Both the position numbers and the translations under genes were made by a program. DNA of 22,027 bases from an uncultured Clostridiaceae bacterium (GTDB lineage: Bacteria; Bacillota; Clostridia; Clostridiales; Oxobacteraceae): NCBI GenBank assembly GCA_937900065.1, contig CALCDS010000328.1:1-22027 (forward strand), in the 5' to 3' direction. The notes beneath the pieces are model-generated. The model worked only from the letters and a program-made list of their open reading frames with translations, ran no database searches and had not been told where the DNA came from. Shown piece after piece: positions 8,257-16,271 of this stretch (positions within the stretch are counted from its first letter, which is position 1; each line of letters starts with the position of its first letter).

Positions 8257-9434
8257 ATATTGAAGACATGGTTTTGCCGAGTATAAAAAACATACCTTCA
8301 TCAGGGATACGAAAGTATTTTGATATTGTAAACGAAATGGATGGGGTAATATCGCTTGGAGTTGGTGAGCCGGATTTTGTAACTCCCTGGAATATAAGGG
8401 AGGCTGGGATCTATTCCCTTGAAAAAGGCCATACCCATTATACATCCAACTCGGGACTTAAAGAGCTCAGAGCAGAAATTTCGAGATATCTTAACAGAAG
8501 GTATGGTTTAGATTATGACCCTGAAAACCAGATAATAATCACTGTCGGCGGGAGCGAGGCCATTGACATTGCACTAAGAGCTTTGGTAGGTCCTAAAGAT
8601 GAGGTTATAATACCTGAGCCGAGTTTTGTAGCATACAAAGGCTGTACTTTGTTTGCAGGTGCCGTGCCCAAGGTGGTTAACCTCAGGGCTGAAGACGACT
8701 TTAAACTTACGCCACAGTTGTTGAAGCAGGCCATTACGCCAAAAACAAAGGTCCTAATCATGCCGTATCCTAACAATCCTACAGGAGCTGTCATGACTCA
8801 TGAAGACATTGCAGCGATTGTGGACGTGCTTAAAGATGAAGATATGATAGTCGTTTCAGATGAGATATATTCTGAACTCACATACTGTGGCAACCATGTT
8901 TCTATTGCGAGCTTTCCTGAAATCAAAGACAGGACGATTCTTATAAGTGGCTTTTCAAAGTCATATGCCATGACCGGATGGAGGCTTGGATATGTATGCG
9001 CCCATCCTGTATTGATAGATGCAATGAAAAAGATACATCAGTATGCGATAATGTGTTCACCGACCACATCGCAGTATGCTGCGATCGAAGCGCTTAAAAA
9101 CAGCAGCGATGATGTCTTATATATGGTTTCTGAATACAACAGAAGGCGAAGGGTAATGCTGCATGGTTTTAGAAAAATCGGACTTGATTGTTTCGAAGCT
9201 CAAGGCGCATTTTATGTATTCCCGTGCATAAAGTCAACGGGAATGTCGTCTGAGGAATTTTGCGAGAAACTGCTAAGGGAAGAAAAGGTGCTTGTGATAC
9301 CTGGGAATGCATTTGGCGCGTGTGGTGAAGGCTATATAAGAGCATGCTATGCATCCTCAATGGAAAATATAATGAAGGCAATAAGGCGCATAGGCAATTT
9401 TGTGAGCAAACACTGCAGCAAGCAAGCCGATTGA
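8253..9434 (+). CDS. Class I/II PLP-dependent aminotransferase (YugH-like)
   Basis: A 393-residue fold-type I aminotransferase, subgroup I-gamma by appearance. Signatures are PNNPTG at 173-178 (Asn175), VSDEIYS with Asp203 and Tyr206 for the PLP pyridine ring, SGFSKSYAMTGWRLGY with the Schiff-base Lys236 and phosphate-binding Arg244, and YIRACYA with Arg363 for the substrate carboxylate. It would transfer the amino group of Ala, Asp or an aromatic/branched amino acid to 2-oxoglutarate; the donor cannot be told from sequence. It starts by a 4-nt overlap with the Lrp-type gene and is controlled by the T-box. The hairpin at 9466-9508 ends the unit. Confidence 0.94.
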   Translation: MNIEDMVLPSIKNIPSSGIRKYFDIVNEMDGVISLGVGEPDFVTPWNIREAGIYSLEKGHTHYTSNSGLKELRAEISRYLNRRYGLDYDPENQIIITVGGSEAIDIALRALVGPKDEVIIPEPSFVAYKGCTLFAGAVPKVVNLRAEDDFKLTPQLLKQAITPKTKVLIMPYPNNPTGAVMTHEDIAAIVDVLKDEDMIVVSDEIYSELTYCGNHVSIASFPEIKDRTILISGFSKSYAMTGWRLGYVCAHPVLIDAMKKIHQYAIMCSPTTSQYAAIEALKNSSDDVLYMVSEYNRRRRVMLHGFRKIGLDCFEAQGAFYVFPCIKSTGMSSEEFCEKLLREEKVLVIPGNAFGACGEGYIRACYASSMENIMKAIRRIGNFVSKHCSKQAD

Positions 9435-9465
9435 ACGGAAAGAAATATGGAAACGATAATTAAAA

Positions 9466-9508
9466 TAAAGCCGGCCATCTAGGCGATTTGCCTAGATGGC
9501 CGGCTTTA
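9466..9508. terminator. Bidirectional terminator between convergent genes
   Basis: A perfect 19-bp stem: TAAAGCCGGCCATCTAGGC (9466-9484) with its complement at 9490-9508, loop GATTT. A-rich on the left and T/A-containing on the right, it can serve both the plus-strand aminotransferase and the minus-strand transporter gene that ends at 9519. Confidence 0.88.
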
Positions 9509-9518
9509 CTATGCATTA

Positions 9519-10064
9519 CTATATTTTAAAAGAGATTCCTGTTTTTTTAAGCGACAGTATGAATGGGAGAGCGGCGGCTGCGCTGACCGCACCCTGGATT
9601 ATGTTTCCGGGAAGGTTTAAAACGGCCGCGGTCAATCCAAAATCTTCGTTTGCAAAAAGCAATGAGCCTATCTTGCATTCAAACATGAAATATCCGAATA
9701 TCATCCAAGCTGCCGATACGACTATTGCCAGAATCAGCGGACCGGTTTTGATTTCAGCTTTGCTTTTACCGCCCGACAGGTAGCCGCATATAAAACCTTC
9801 CAAACCCTTTATAACAAATGTTGCAGGTGCATACACCGTATACCCGAGTATCAGATCCGCCATTGCAGAGCCGATGCCTCCTGCAAAAAAGCCTGCGGTC
9901 TTGCCTAAAAAGACAGCGGTTATGAATATGACTATATCCCCGAAGTTTACATATCCTCCTTTGACGGAAGGAATTTTGATTGCCATTGTGGCTAATGCAA
10001 CCATCGCGATTGACAGCGATGTGTACACAATGAATTTTAATCTTTTATTTATCTGGTTGTTCAA
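9519..10064 (-). CDS. ECF transporter S component (substrate-binding membrane subunit)
   Basis: A 181-residue, very hydrophobic protein with about five to six helices, fitting the S components of energy-coupling-factor vitamin transporters (ECF-ribofla_trS/DUF1393-like). Features include the GGYVNFGDIVIFITAVFLGKTAGFFAGGIGSAMADLILGY run in segments 36-75 and PATFVIKGLEGFICGYL at 80-96. It would bind a vitamin or precursor and dock on a shared EcfAA'T module encoded elsewhere, as no ATPase or T component is adjacent. The substrate cannot be named. The start is a TTG at 10064 with GGAGGT 6 nt upstream; no ATG fits. A 20-bp palindrome in the leader suggests a dedicated repressor. Confidence 0.85.
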   Translation of the reverse strand: MNNQINKRLKFIVYTSLSIAMVALATMAIKIPSVKGGYVNFGDIVIFITAVFLGKTAGFFAGGIGSAMADLILGYTVYAPATFVIKGLEGFICGYLSGGKSKAEIKTGPLILAIVVSAAWMIFGYFMFECKIGSLLFANEDFGLTAAVLNLPGNIIQGAVSAAAALPFILSLKKTGISFKI

Positions 10065-10087
10065 AACAATACCTCCAATCCTGATAT

Positions 10088-10107
10088 ATATTGTATCGAT
10101 ACAATAT
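10088..10107. promoter_or_regulatory. 20-bp perfect palindrome, candidate operator of the ECF gene
   Basis: ATATTGTATCGATACAATAT is its own reverse complement over all 20 bases. It lies 24 nt upstream of the TTG start and about 30 nt downstream of the likely transcription start, a place where a bound dimeric repressor would block transcription. No regulator is encoded next to it. Confidence 0.6.
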
Positions 10108-10145
10108 CCGATAAGTTATTGCAAATCATCAATTGATGAATAAAT

Positions 10146-10173
10146 ATAATACCAGTATTGGAGGATTTGTCAA
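10146..10173 (-). promoter_or_regulatory. Candidate promoter of the ECF S-component gene
   Basis: On the minus strand, TTGACA (10168-10173) and TATTAT (10146-10151) are 16 nt apart. The -35 element overlaps the last codons of the upstream lemA gene. Transcription would start near 10138. Confidence 0.5.
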
Positions 10174-10721
10174 TCGAATTTTACTTCTACATTATTTTTT
10201 TCATTTTCTTCTGCACTGAAGAAAGGCTGCTGTGTAAATCCAAACATGCCTGCTATGATGTTGGAAGGGAATACCTGTATCGCATTGTTGTAATCCATAA
10301 CCACATCATTATAAAACTGCCTTGAGAAACTTATCTTGTTTTCAGTATCTGACAATTCTTTTTGAAGTTCTATAAAATTGGTATTTGCCTTTAAATCGGG
10401 GTACTGCTCCACAACGACCGCTAACCTGCTTAACACTTGAGTGAGCTCCTGGTTGGCCTCCATTGCCTGTTTGGGAGTTGCAGCCGATGCAAAACGGTTC
10501 CTGGCTTCAATTACCTTTTCAAGGGTTTCTTTTTCATGTGCGGCATAGCCTTTTACCGTATTGACAAGGTTTGGTATCAAATCGAAACGCCTTTTTAATT
10601 GTACGTCGATTTGCGCCCAGGAATTTTTAACTTTGTTTCGCTTGCCCACCAGGCTGTTGTATATACCTATAACTGCAATTATGAGCAATGCTATTATGAT
10701 CAAAATAATATAACCTGTCAT
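10170..10721 (-). CDS. lemA: LemA family membrane-anchored protein
   Basis: A 183-residue LemA protein: an N-terminal membrane helix at about 3-21 and a long helical cytoplasmic/extracytoplasmic body. Family signature RRFDLIPNLVNTVKGYAAHE is at 44-63, with the FxLxxPELKANxNFxxLQxEL-like segment (YPDLKANTNFIELQKELSDTEN) and FSRQFYNDVVMDYN after it, ending in the usual FPSNIIAGMFGF. Three consecutive ATG codons follow AGGAGGT; the third (10721) has the best 7-nt spacing, the first (10727) would add two Met. The function is not established. It is upstream of, and on the same strand as... no gene closer than the ECF gene; the DUF2207 gene behind it (10884-12767) is its usual genomic partner. Confidence 0.93.
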   Translation of the reverse strand: MTGYIILIIIALLIIAVIGIYNSLVGKRNKVKNSWAQIDVQLKRRFDLIPNLVNTVKGYAAHEKETLEKVIEARNRFASAATPKQAMEANQELTQVLSRLAVVVEQYPDLKANTNFIELQKELSDTENKISFSRQFYNDVVMDYNNAIQVFPSNIIAGMFGFTQQPFFSAEENEKNNVEVKFD

Positions 10722-10727
10722 CATCAT

Positions 10728-10883
10728 ACCTCCTATATTTTTATAATCACTTCACTGTAAAATTGAATTTTTCCTTGATGTAAAATGGACTGATTTTTAT
10801 GGCCGTTTCCTCTGGATTTTTTTAATTTTATTATAGACGGCCTATATAATTCATCCATGGACTACTAAATTAAATGTTATATA
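10728..10883. other. Spacer between the DUF2207 and lemA genes
   Basis: This 156-nt gap contains a 6-bp GGCCGT/ACGGCC dyad (10801-10806 with 10837-10842) around a 30-nt AT-rich loop. No riboswitch or good promoter was recognised, so lemA may be read from the DUF2207 gene or from a weak promoter here. Confidence 0.35.
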
Positions 10884-12767
10884 TCAAAATCCTCCGAATC
10901 CTCCGCCACCTCCTCCGCCTGAACTTCCGGAGCTGAAGCCTCCTCCGCCGCCGAATGAAGATGAGTTCTTGGAACTTGCCAGCGTAAAAGCCGAATTTGC
11001 AGAACGTTCAAACTGTGAGGAAATGCGGTCGATCCGGTCAAATGAATCATATCCATGCATTAAACTACCAATATACAAATATGTTATGCCTTCCATATGA
11101 TAGCTTTCTTCAGGAATAAGCATCTTGAGCTGTTTTATTACCTCCTTTGCCACGCCTAAGGATATGGCGTATACGAGATAGTGCTCCCATATTACAAGAG
11201 AGGGTATGGAGGCTTCCTTGAGATTGCTGAAATTTACGAGAAAGCGCTTGAAAGCTTTCCACATTGCGTATTGAGTGGCACCATACTGGGTTCTTCTCTT
11301 GATAAGCAATGCGAATATCATGAGTGCTACACCCTCGAGAGCTACGGCTATCCCGATAAATCCTCCAAACACGACCATGAATATGCCTATAATTATTTCT
11401 GCAATACCGACTAAAGAACCGATCCATTTTCCAGTGTCACAGGAATCATCAAATATTTTTTTGTCGTTGGCATCCATCTTGACCATGTTGGACCAGGCAT
11501 CATAACTGTTCTTAAATTCCAATGCATCTGACCTTGATTTTGTGTGTTCTTCTATCTCATCAAGGCTGAAAGAGCGGCCGTTTCCAATGCTGTTTAGCAT
11601 CCAATCCATAAAATATCTCTCATGCTCAAGAAGGTTTGAGTCAGGATCCTTCAACTTCACGAATGCATAGTTTTCATGTGTTTTAGACCTGAACAATCCT
11701 TTTTCCTCGATCCTTTGTATATCGATCTTTAAATATTTTTTTCTGACAAGATCCATCAATGTAGCTGTGATGTCCCTTGTGGTTATATTCCCGAAATTAT
11801 AAAGCACGCTCATAACGGCTGGGGTGCAGTCCTCGGGAAGTTCGCGGTAGTATTTGCCCTCAAATTGAGGCTTCGGCTCTTTATTATATTTAAGGTGCAG
11901 TATGAATGCCAAAATGGGAATCCCTAAAAGAAGCACGATCGCACCGACATTTATTAAAGATACGATGATTCTTGCCCTTTCCCTTTGTGCATTTGCTTCA
12001 TCTGCAAGCTTTTTCTCCTCGGACAGTATCCTGGTTTGCGCATTTTCATTTACGACATTGTGGCTTTCAGGAATAAGACTGCTTGGAAAAAGCACCCTTG
12101 CTTCGATAAATGTATTTGCAGCCAATGAGTTTATCGAGAGCCTGGCCGTGTTAGTGCCCAATATGCTTGTTTCGCCGTTTAAAGGCCCGTGTCCGAAAAC
12201 TTTCAACTCTCCGCTTTTTGCTCCATCAGGGACTTTGATATTTATAACCACTGATTTTAAAGGCACTTTGTTTTCTTCGCCTATGAATTTCCAGTTGAGT
12301 TCACCTATATCATTGTACTTTACAGCAACATTTTTAAGGATATATGAGATTAAAAATGTCCTGTATTGATCCTTGGAAGGAGAGTATATTTTCAAAAGGC
12401 AGGAATCATTTGAGCTGTCGATCGTATAAACTCCGCTTTGGCCGTTTGATGCGTATTGCACAAGCTCGTACGGCTCTTTATTGTTTCCGGATATCTCGTA
12501 TACGGCAAGATCAGATATTCCTGAACTTTTACTGAAGTTGATTTCTTTTGTAACGCCGTTAAAACTTCCTGAAATGTCAAAAGTTATATTCTCGGATACA
12601 GACATGGATCCATCCTTCATTATCTGAGCATCAACTTTGTAGTCATTGATGACTAAAGAAGATCCTCTTGATGCTCCATAGGCAGGGAAGGGATTAAACA
12701 ATAAAATCGATACCACAAGCAAAATTATATAAGATAATTTATTCCAATACTTTGCTATTATAATCAT
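10884..12767 (-). CDS. DUF2207 membrane protein with glycine-rich C-terminus
   Basis: A 627-residue predicted membrane protein. There is a signal peptide at about 1-33 (hydrophobic core YIILLVVSILLF, ending near AYGAS), an extracytoplasmic DUF2207 beta domain at 35-235, a helix at 267-291, a cytoplasmic segment with a winged-helix look (VMSVLYNFGNITTRDITATLMDLVRKKYLKI, 319-349), a helical hairpin at 449-489, then IPSLVIWEHYLVYAISLG at 521-538, which is conserved in the family. The tail from 604 is almost only Gly, Ser and Phe. The pairing with LemA is common in Firmicutes and suggests one envelope complex; its function is unknown. The ATG at 12767 directly abuts an AGGGG, so the start is less certain than the frame. 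Confidence 0.88.
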   Translation of the reverse strand: MIIIAKYWNKLSYIILLVVSILLFNPFPAYGASRGSSLVINDYKVDAQIMKDGSMSVSENITFDISGSFNGVTKEINFSKSSGISDLAVYEISGNNKEPYELVQYASNGQSGVYTIDSSNDSCLLKIYSPSKDQYRTFLISYILKNVAVKYNDIGELNWKFIGEENKVPLKSVVINIKVPDGAKSGELKVFGHGPLNGETSILGTNTARLSINSLAANTFIEARVLFPSSLIPESHNVVNENAQTRILSEEKKLADEANAQRERARIIVSLINVGAIVLLLGIPILAFILHLKYNKEPKPQFEGKYYRELPEDCTPAVMSVLYNFGNITTRDITATLMDLVRKKYLKIDIQRIEEKGLFRSKTHENYAFVKLKDPDSNLLEHERYFMDWMLNSIGNGRSFSLDEIEEHTKSRSDALEFKNSYDAWSNMVKMDANDKKIFDDSCDTGKWIGSLVGIAEIIIGIFMVVFGGFIGIAVALEGVALMIFALLIKRRTQYGATQYAMWKAFKRFLVNFSNLKEASIPSLVIWEHYLVYAISLGVAKEVIKQLKMLIPEESYHMEGITYLYIGSLMHGYDSFDRIDRISSQFERSANSAFTLASSKNSSSFGGGGGFSSGSSGGGGGGGFGGF

Positions 12768-12939
12768 CCCCTAACAGTTTATAGATAGGCTCTGCTTAAC
12801 AACATTATGCTTTAACATGGCCTATAGATAAAGACATTAATGGTTATTGCACAAACCCTATAATACTATTCTTTGCAACTTAGTATTAAAAATATTATAG
12901 AATCACTGAATATATTCTTACACTATGATTTTCAATGAT
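12768..12939. other. Upstream region of the DUF2207 gene
   Basis: No gene is visible. An 8-bp inverted repeat, TAATACTA (12861-12868) and TAGTATTA (12881-12888), with a 12-nt spacer could be an operator or part of the promoter region. No promoter was clear enough to call. Confidence 0.35.
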
Positions 12940-12942
12940 AAA

Positions 12943-12978
12943 GCTCTGCTAAAGTTTTTTGTTGATTTTTATGCAATC
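12943..12978 (-). repeat. Dispersed intergenic repeat, copy C (inverted)
   Basis: Read on the minus strand it is GATTGCATAAAAATCAAC followed by AAAAAACTTTAGCAGAGC. It matches the GGATTGCTCAAAAATCAAC core with two changes and ends in TAGCAGAGC like copy D. Confidence 0.5.
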
Positions 12979-13006
12979 ATACTTAAGTATGTCTCAGTAT
13001 AATAGA

Positions 13007-13043
13007 AGAATGCTAAAAAATCAACAATTTTCGATAGCAGAGC
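13007..13043 (+). repeat. Dispersed intergenic repeat, copy D
   Basis: TGCTAAAAAATCAAC followed after about 10 nt by GATAGCAGAGC. It is the right arm of the inverted pair with copy C. Confidence 0.5.
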
Positions 13044-13106
13044 TTTAAAACTTAAAGAGCATGAACAGGCCGATATGCTTAAAGAATCAATACTGTTTAG
13101 CCTAAG

Positions 13107-14390
13107 TCATACCCTTTTTCTTACCGTGAAATTATCCTGCAGGAGCAGCCAGTTTTGCGGGAAATCATTGCCTAATACCCAATAGAAGAATCCCCTGATT
13201 CCAAGCTCCTTGACAAGATCAAATTTGGCCTGTATGCTTCTTGCATCTTCGAACCAAACTTCGTGCCTTCTTCCTTGTTCATCGGTATAATTATAATGCG
13301 GAGCCTGGGATACATTGTCATATTCTATCCTTGCATTATATCTGGCGGCTCTGGATATAGCTTCCTGAGGGCTTATGGATTCTGCAAACTTTCCTCCGGG
13401 AACAAATGGAAGGGTCCAGTCATATCCATACAAGGGTATGCCCATCATTATTTTATCTTTGGGTACTACCGATACCGCATATTCCATTACCTCGCGTACC
13501 TGCGGAAGAGGTGAAACAGCCATTGGAGGGCCTCCGGACCAGCCCCATTCGTATGTCATGAAGAATATGAAATCCACAATTTGGCCGTGGGCCCTGTAAT
13601 CGTGGCCTTCATACAGCACTCCTGTTTGATCTTCTCTTGTCTTTGGTGCCAAGGCAGAAGATATGAAATATCCCCTTTCCCTAAGCCTTGCAGCCGCTTT
13701 ACGCAAAAATTGGTTGTATCTTTCACGGTTTTGGGCTCCCAAATATTCAAAGTCGAAGTCAAGCCCGAGATATCCCTTTTGCTGCATTATATTTAGTGCT
13801 TCATCCAAAACCTTATCCTGAAGCGAAGGGCTAGAGAGTATGGTCGTTGCAAGATCGGTGCTGAAGGTGCCGCCTTCAAAATTGGTCAGGACCATAATGG
13901 GCACGGCTCTATGGCGGTATGCGGCATTGATTGAGGGCTGGTCATCAACAGGCGTAAGCGTGCCGTCACGGTTTACGGCATAATTGAATATCTGAAGAAA
14001 GGTGAGATTTTCCGCAACATCATCCACTACATCAGCCGACCTGTCTCCCGTTATTCTAGGATCGATATATGCCCCGACATCGACCGTGGGTCTGGGCCTG
14101 GAAGGTATATAAAGCCTTAGCCCGGGCATAATCTGGTTCGGATTTGTAATCCTGTTGGCTCTCATGATTTCTTCTACAGATACTCCATAACGCCTGCTTA
14201 TTTGATACAGGCTTTCTCCAGAGCGGACTGTGTGAAAGTTTCCTTGAAAGGGTATGACTATGGTTTGCCCGACAACAAGATTATTTGGGTTTTGTATTTC
14301 ATTTGATTGTATGAGTACATTGGGCGAGACGCCATAGTTTTGGGCAATTCTGTACAATGAGTCGCCAGGTCTGACGACATGTATCTGCAA
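13107..14390 (-). CDS. LysM-LysM-GH18 spore cortex-lytic type enzyme (SleL/YaaH-like)
   Basis: A 427-residue protein with two LysM peptidoglycan-binding domains (about 2-47 and 52-96) and a glycoside hydrolase 18 barrel (about 103-420). The catalytic strand is GYLGLDFDFEYL with Asp211, Asp213 and the acid Glu215; MTYEWGW at 278-284 and Trp404 near the barrel end are typical of this group. No signal peptide is present: the protein starts directly in the LysM, as in SleL/YaaH, which are loaded onto spores from the mother cell. Expected activity is N-acetylglucosaminidase on spore cortex during germination. The start is TTG at 14390 with AAAGGAG 10 nt upstream. TGAATA about 45 nt upstream of the start resembles a sporulation sigma -35 element, but this is tentative. 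Confidence 0.92.
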   Translation of the reverse strand: MQIHVVRPGDSLYRIAQNYGVSPNVLIQSNEIQNPNNLVVGQTIVIPFQGNFHTVRSGESLYQISRRYGVSVEEIMRANRITNPNQIMPGLRLYIPSRPRPTVDVGAYIDPRITGDRSADVVDDVAENLTFLQIFNYAVNRDGTLTPVDDQPSINAAYRHRAVPIMVLTNFEGGTFSTDLATTILSSPSLQDKVLDEALNIMQQKGYLGLDFDFEYLGAQNRERYNQFLRKAAARLRERGYFISSALAPKTREDQTGVLYEGHDYRAHGQIVDFIFFMTYEWGWSGGPPMAVSPLPQVREVMEYAVSVVPKDKIMMGIPLYGYDWTLPFVPGGKFAESISPQEAISRAARYNARIEYDNVSQAPHYNYTDEQGRRHEVWFEDARSIQAKFDLVKELGIRGFFYWVLGNDFPQNWLLLQDNFTVRKRV

Positions 14391-14469
14391 TACATTTCAA
14401 CTCCTTTAATATCATCTATTACTAAGTATATTCAGCAGTGGAGAAGAGGTGATAGAAATGATGATATGA

Positions 14470-14499
14470 AAACGAAGGCGCAATTATGCGCCTTCGTTT
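14470..14499 (-). terminator. Terminator of the ABC exporter operon, overlapping its last codons
   Basis: A perfect 13-bp stem, AAACGAAGGCGCA (14470-14482) with its complement at 14487-14499, loop of 4. In the minus direction one arm encodes the last residues Asn-Glu-Gly-Ala, and the TAA stop overlaps the loop. It ends in a T-rich stretch on that strand (TTTTCAT). Confidence 0.75.
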
Positions 14500-16271
14500 A
14501 AAAATTTGTATTGGGACATATACAGCTTGTAGTAGAGACCCTTAAGCCTCATAAGCTCACCATGGCTGCCGACTTCGGTGATTTTTCCGTTGTCTATTAC
14601 CATTATCCTGTCACAGTCCCGTATTGTTGACAGCCTGTGGGCTATGACAAAGGAGGTCCTGCCATGGAGTATGGTCTTAATACCGTTTTGCACCAGCTTT
14701 TCAGTAAGGGTATCTATGTTTGAAGTCGCTTCATCCAGTATCAGTATTCTCGGATTGGCAAGCAGGGCCCTGGCAAATGATATCAACTGTCTCTGGCCTA
14801 CCGAAAGCCTGGAGCCTCTTTCGTTGACCTTTGTGTTATAGCCGTCCTTTAGTTTCATAATGAATTCATTGGCATTTACAGCTTTTGCAGCCTGGATTAC
14901 CTCCTCATCGGTGGCATCCAATCTGCCGTACCTTATGTTTTCCATTATGGTTGTTGAGAACAGGAATGTATCCTGGAGCATTATACCCATCTGGCTCCTC
15001 AATGATTCAAGTTCCACGTCCTTTACATTTTTGCCGTCTATCAGCACTTCTCCGCTTTGAACATCAAAGAATCTGCTTATCAGATTGACTATCGTGGTTT
15101 TCCCGGCACCGGTAGGCCCGACTAAGGCTATGGTTTCCCCGGGGTTTACCTTAAAGGATATATTATCCAGAACCACGCTGCCGTCCTCATAACCGAACGT
15201 GACATTTTTGAATTCCAAATATCCCTTTATTTTAGGCATTTTTGCAGCTCCCCGAATGCTGAAGATGTTTGGTTTTATATCGAGTATATCAAATATTCTT
15301 TCGGCTGCCGCAAAATTGGTTATAAGCACATTATAAAAGTTGGTTATATTCATGATAGGCCTCCAGAACATTTCTATATACCAGGTAAATGCCACAAGGG
15401 TGCCCACCGTAATGGTGCCTGTGCCTATCATTTTTATGCCTGATGCAAATACAATTATAGTGCCCAGGCCCCATGAAAGCTCCACCATAGGCCAGAACAG
15501 GTCGTTTAGCCTTACGGCCGATATGAATGATTTTATAAGGCTTCCTACCATATCGCCAAAGGTCCTTGCTTTATTTTCTTCCGAGGTAAAGGATTGTATA
15601 ACCTTTACCCCGGAAAAATCTTCATGGGTAAATGCATTGAGGTTTGAACGCTTTTGCCTGTATATTTGCCATCTCTTTCTGCTTACGGTTTCAATGAGAA
15701 ATAATCCAAGCGTGAGCAGTGGAAGAAGCGTTATGGACGATAGTGCAAGATTGAAATTCATATAGAACATTATGCACGACACGCATATCAAAGTCAGTAT
15801 CTCGGGTATGAAGCTCGTTACACTGTTTGTGAAAAGGTCCTGCAGCGAATTTACATCACCCATGACCCTGGCAAGTATTTTGCCCACAGGCCGGCTGTCA
15901 AAGAACTGGAGCGAAAGAGTTTGTATGTGGCTGTACAGTTCATGCCTTATATTGAGCAATATCTTGTTTGTAACCGACGCCATAAGCACGATCCTGATGT
16001 GCGATGCCACCATGGCCAGCAGATTTAATAAGACCATAATGATACCGATCATTAAGAGGCCGTGCAGGTCTTTTGACATTATATATTTATCTATGGCAAT
16101 CTTTAAAAGATAGGGATTTAAAAGGCTGCAAAGCATCGCACCTATCATCAGCATTATAACAACAAAAACTTTAAGCTTGAAATCCTTCAGGTAACTCATA
16201 AGCTTGATTATTATTTCGCCGTTTGATCTTGTTTTTACATATTCATCCTGCCGTATTGAATTTTTCGCCAA
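14484..16271 (-). CDS. Heterodimeric ABC exporter subunit with consensus Walker B (BmrD/LmrD-like)
   Basis: A 595-residue half-transporter: six membrane helices in residues about 30-330 and a nucleotide-binding domain at 350-585. Walker A is GPTGAGKTT at 385-393, Q-loop Gln433, Walker B ILILD at 509-513 followed by catalytic Glu514, and H-loop His545. The signature is LSVGQ (489-493), with Val for the first Gly, so it is the degenerate signature of the pair. Together with the upstream subunit it should form an asymmetric drug exporter in the cytoplasmic membrane. The start is TTG at 16271, immediately after the upstream TAG stop, with GAGGTGG inside that gene's last codons, so translation is coupled. 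Confidence 0.93.
   Translation of the reverse strand: MAKNSIRQDEYVKTRSNGEIIIKLMSYLKDFKLKVFVVIMLMIGAMLCSLLNPYLLKIAIDKYIMSKDLHGLLMIGIIMVLLNLLAMVASHIRIVLMASVTNKILLNIRHELYSHIQTLSLQFFDSRPVGKILARVMGDVNSLQDLFTNSVTSFIPEILTLICVSCIMFYMNFNLALSSITLLPLLTLGLFLIETVSRKRWQIYRQKRSNLNAFTHEDFSGVKVIQSFTSEENKARTFGDMVGSLIKSFISAVRLNDLFWPMVELSWGLGTIIVFASGIKMIGTGTITVGTLVAFTWYIEMFWRPIMNITNFYNVLITNFAAAERIFDILDIKPNIFSIRGAAKMPKIKGYLEFKNVTFGYEDGSVVLDNISFKVNPGETIALVGPTGAGKTTIVNLISRFFDVQSGEVLIDGKNVKDVELESLRSQMGIMLQDTFLFSTTIMENIRYGRLDATDEEVIQAAKAVNANEFIMKLKDGYNTKVNERGSRLSVGQRQLISFARALLANPRILILDEATSNIDTLTEKLVQNGIKTILHGRTSFVIAHRLSTIRDCDRIMVIDNGKITEVGSHGELMRLKGLYYKLYMSQYKFLNEGA

Larger units (their letters stand above)
12940..13046. 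repeat. Large imperfect inverted repeat with palindromic centre
   Basis: AAAGCTCTGCTA (12940-12951) pairs with TAGCAGAGCTTT (13035-13046), and GTTGATTTTT (12961-12970) pairs with AAAAATCAAC (13016-13025); nine mostly unpaired bases lie between. The interior holds the perfect palindrome CATACTTAAGTATG (12978-12991). It lies between the DUF2207 and GH18 genes and could act as a terminator-like structure or be the relic of a small mobile element. Confidence 0.6.

Noticed and set aside
9496..9783. Plus-strand frame of 95 codons
   Set aside because: It is the reverse of the ECF S-component gene, has no ribosome-binding site and gives no recognisable protein.
10740..10883. Possible riboswitch between the DUF2207 and lemA genes
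   Set aside because: Only a weak 6-bp dyad was found, and no known riboswitch core or terminator.
11902..12369. Plus-strand frame of 155 codons inside the DUF2207 gene
   Set aside because: It is antisense to a clearly coding region with signal peptide and conserved segments; hydrophobic-looking only as a shadow.
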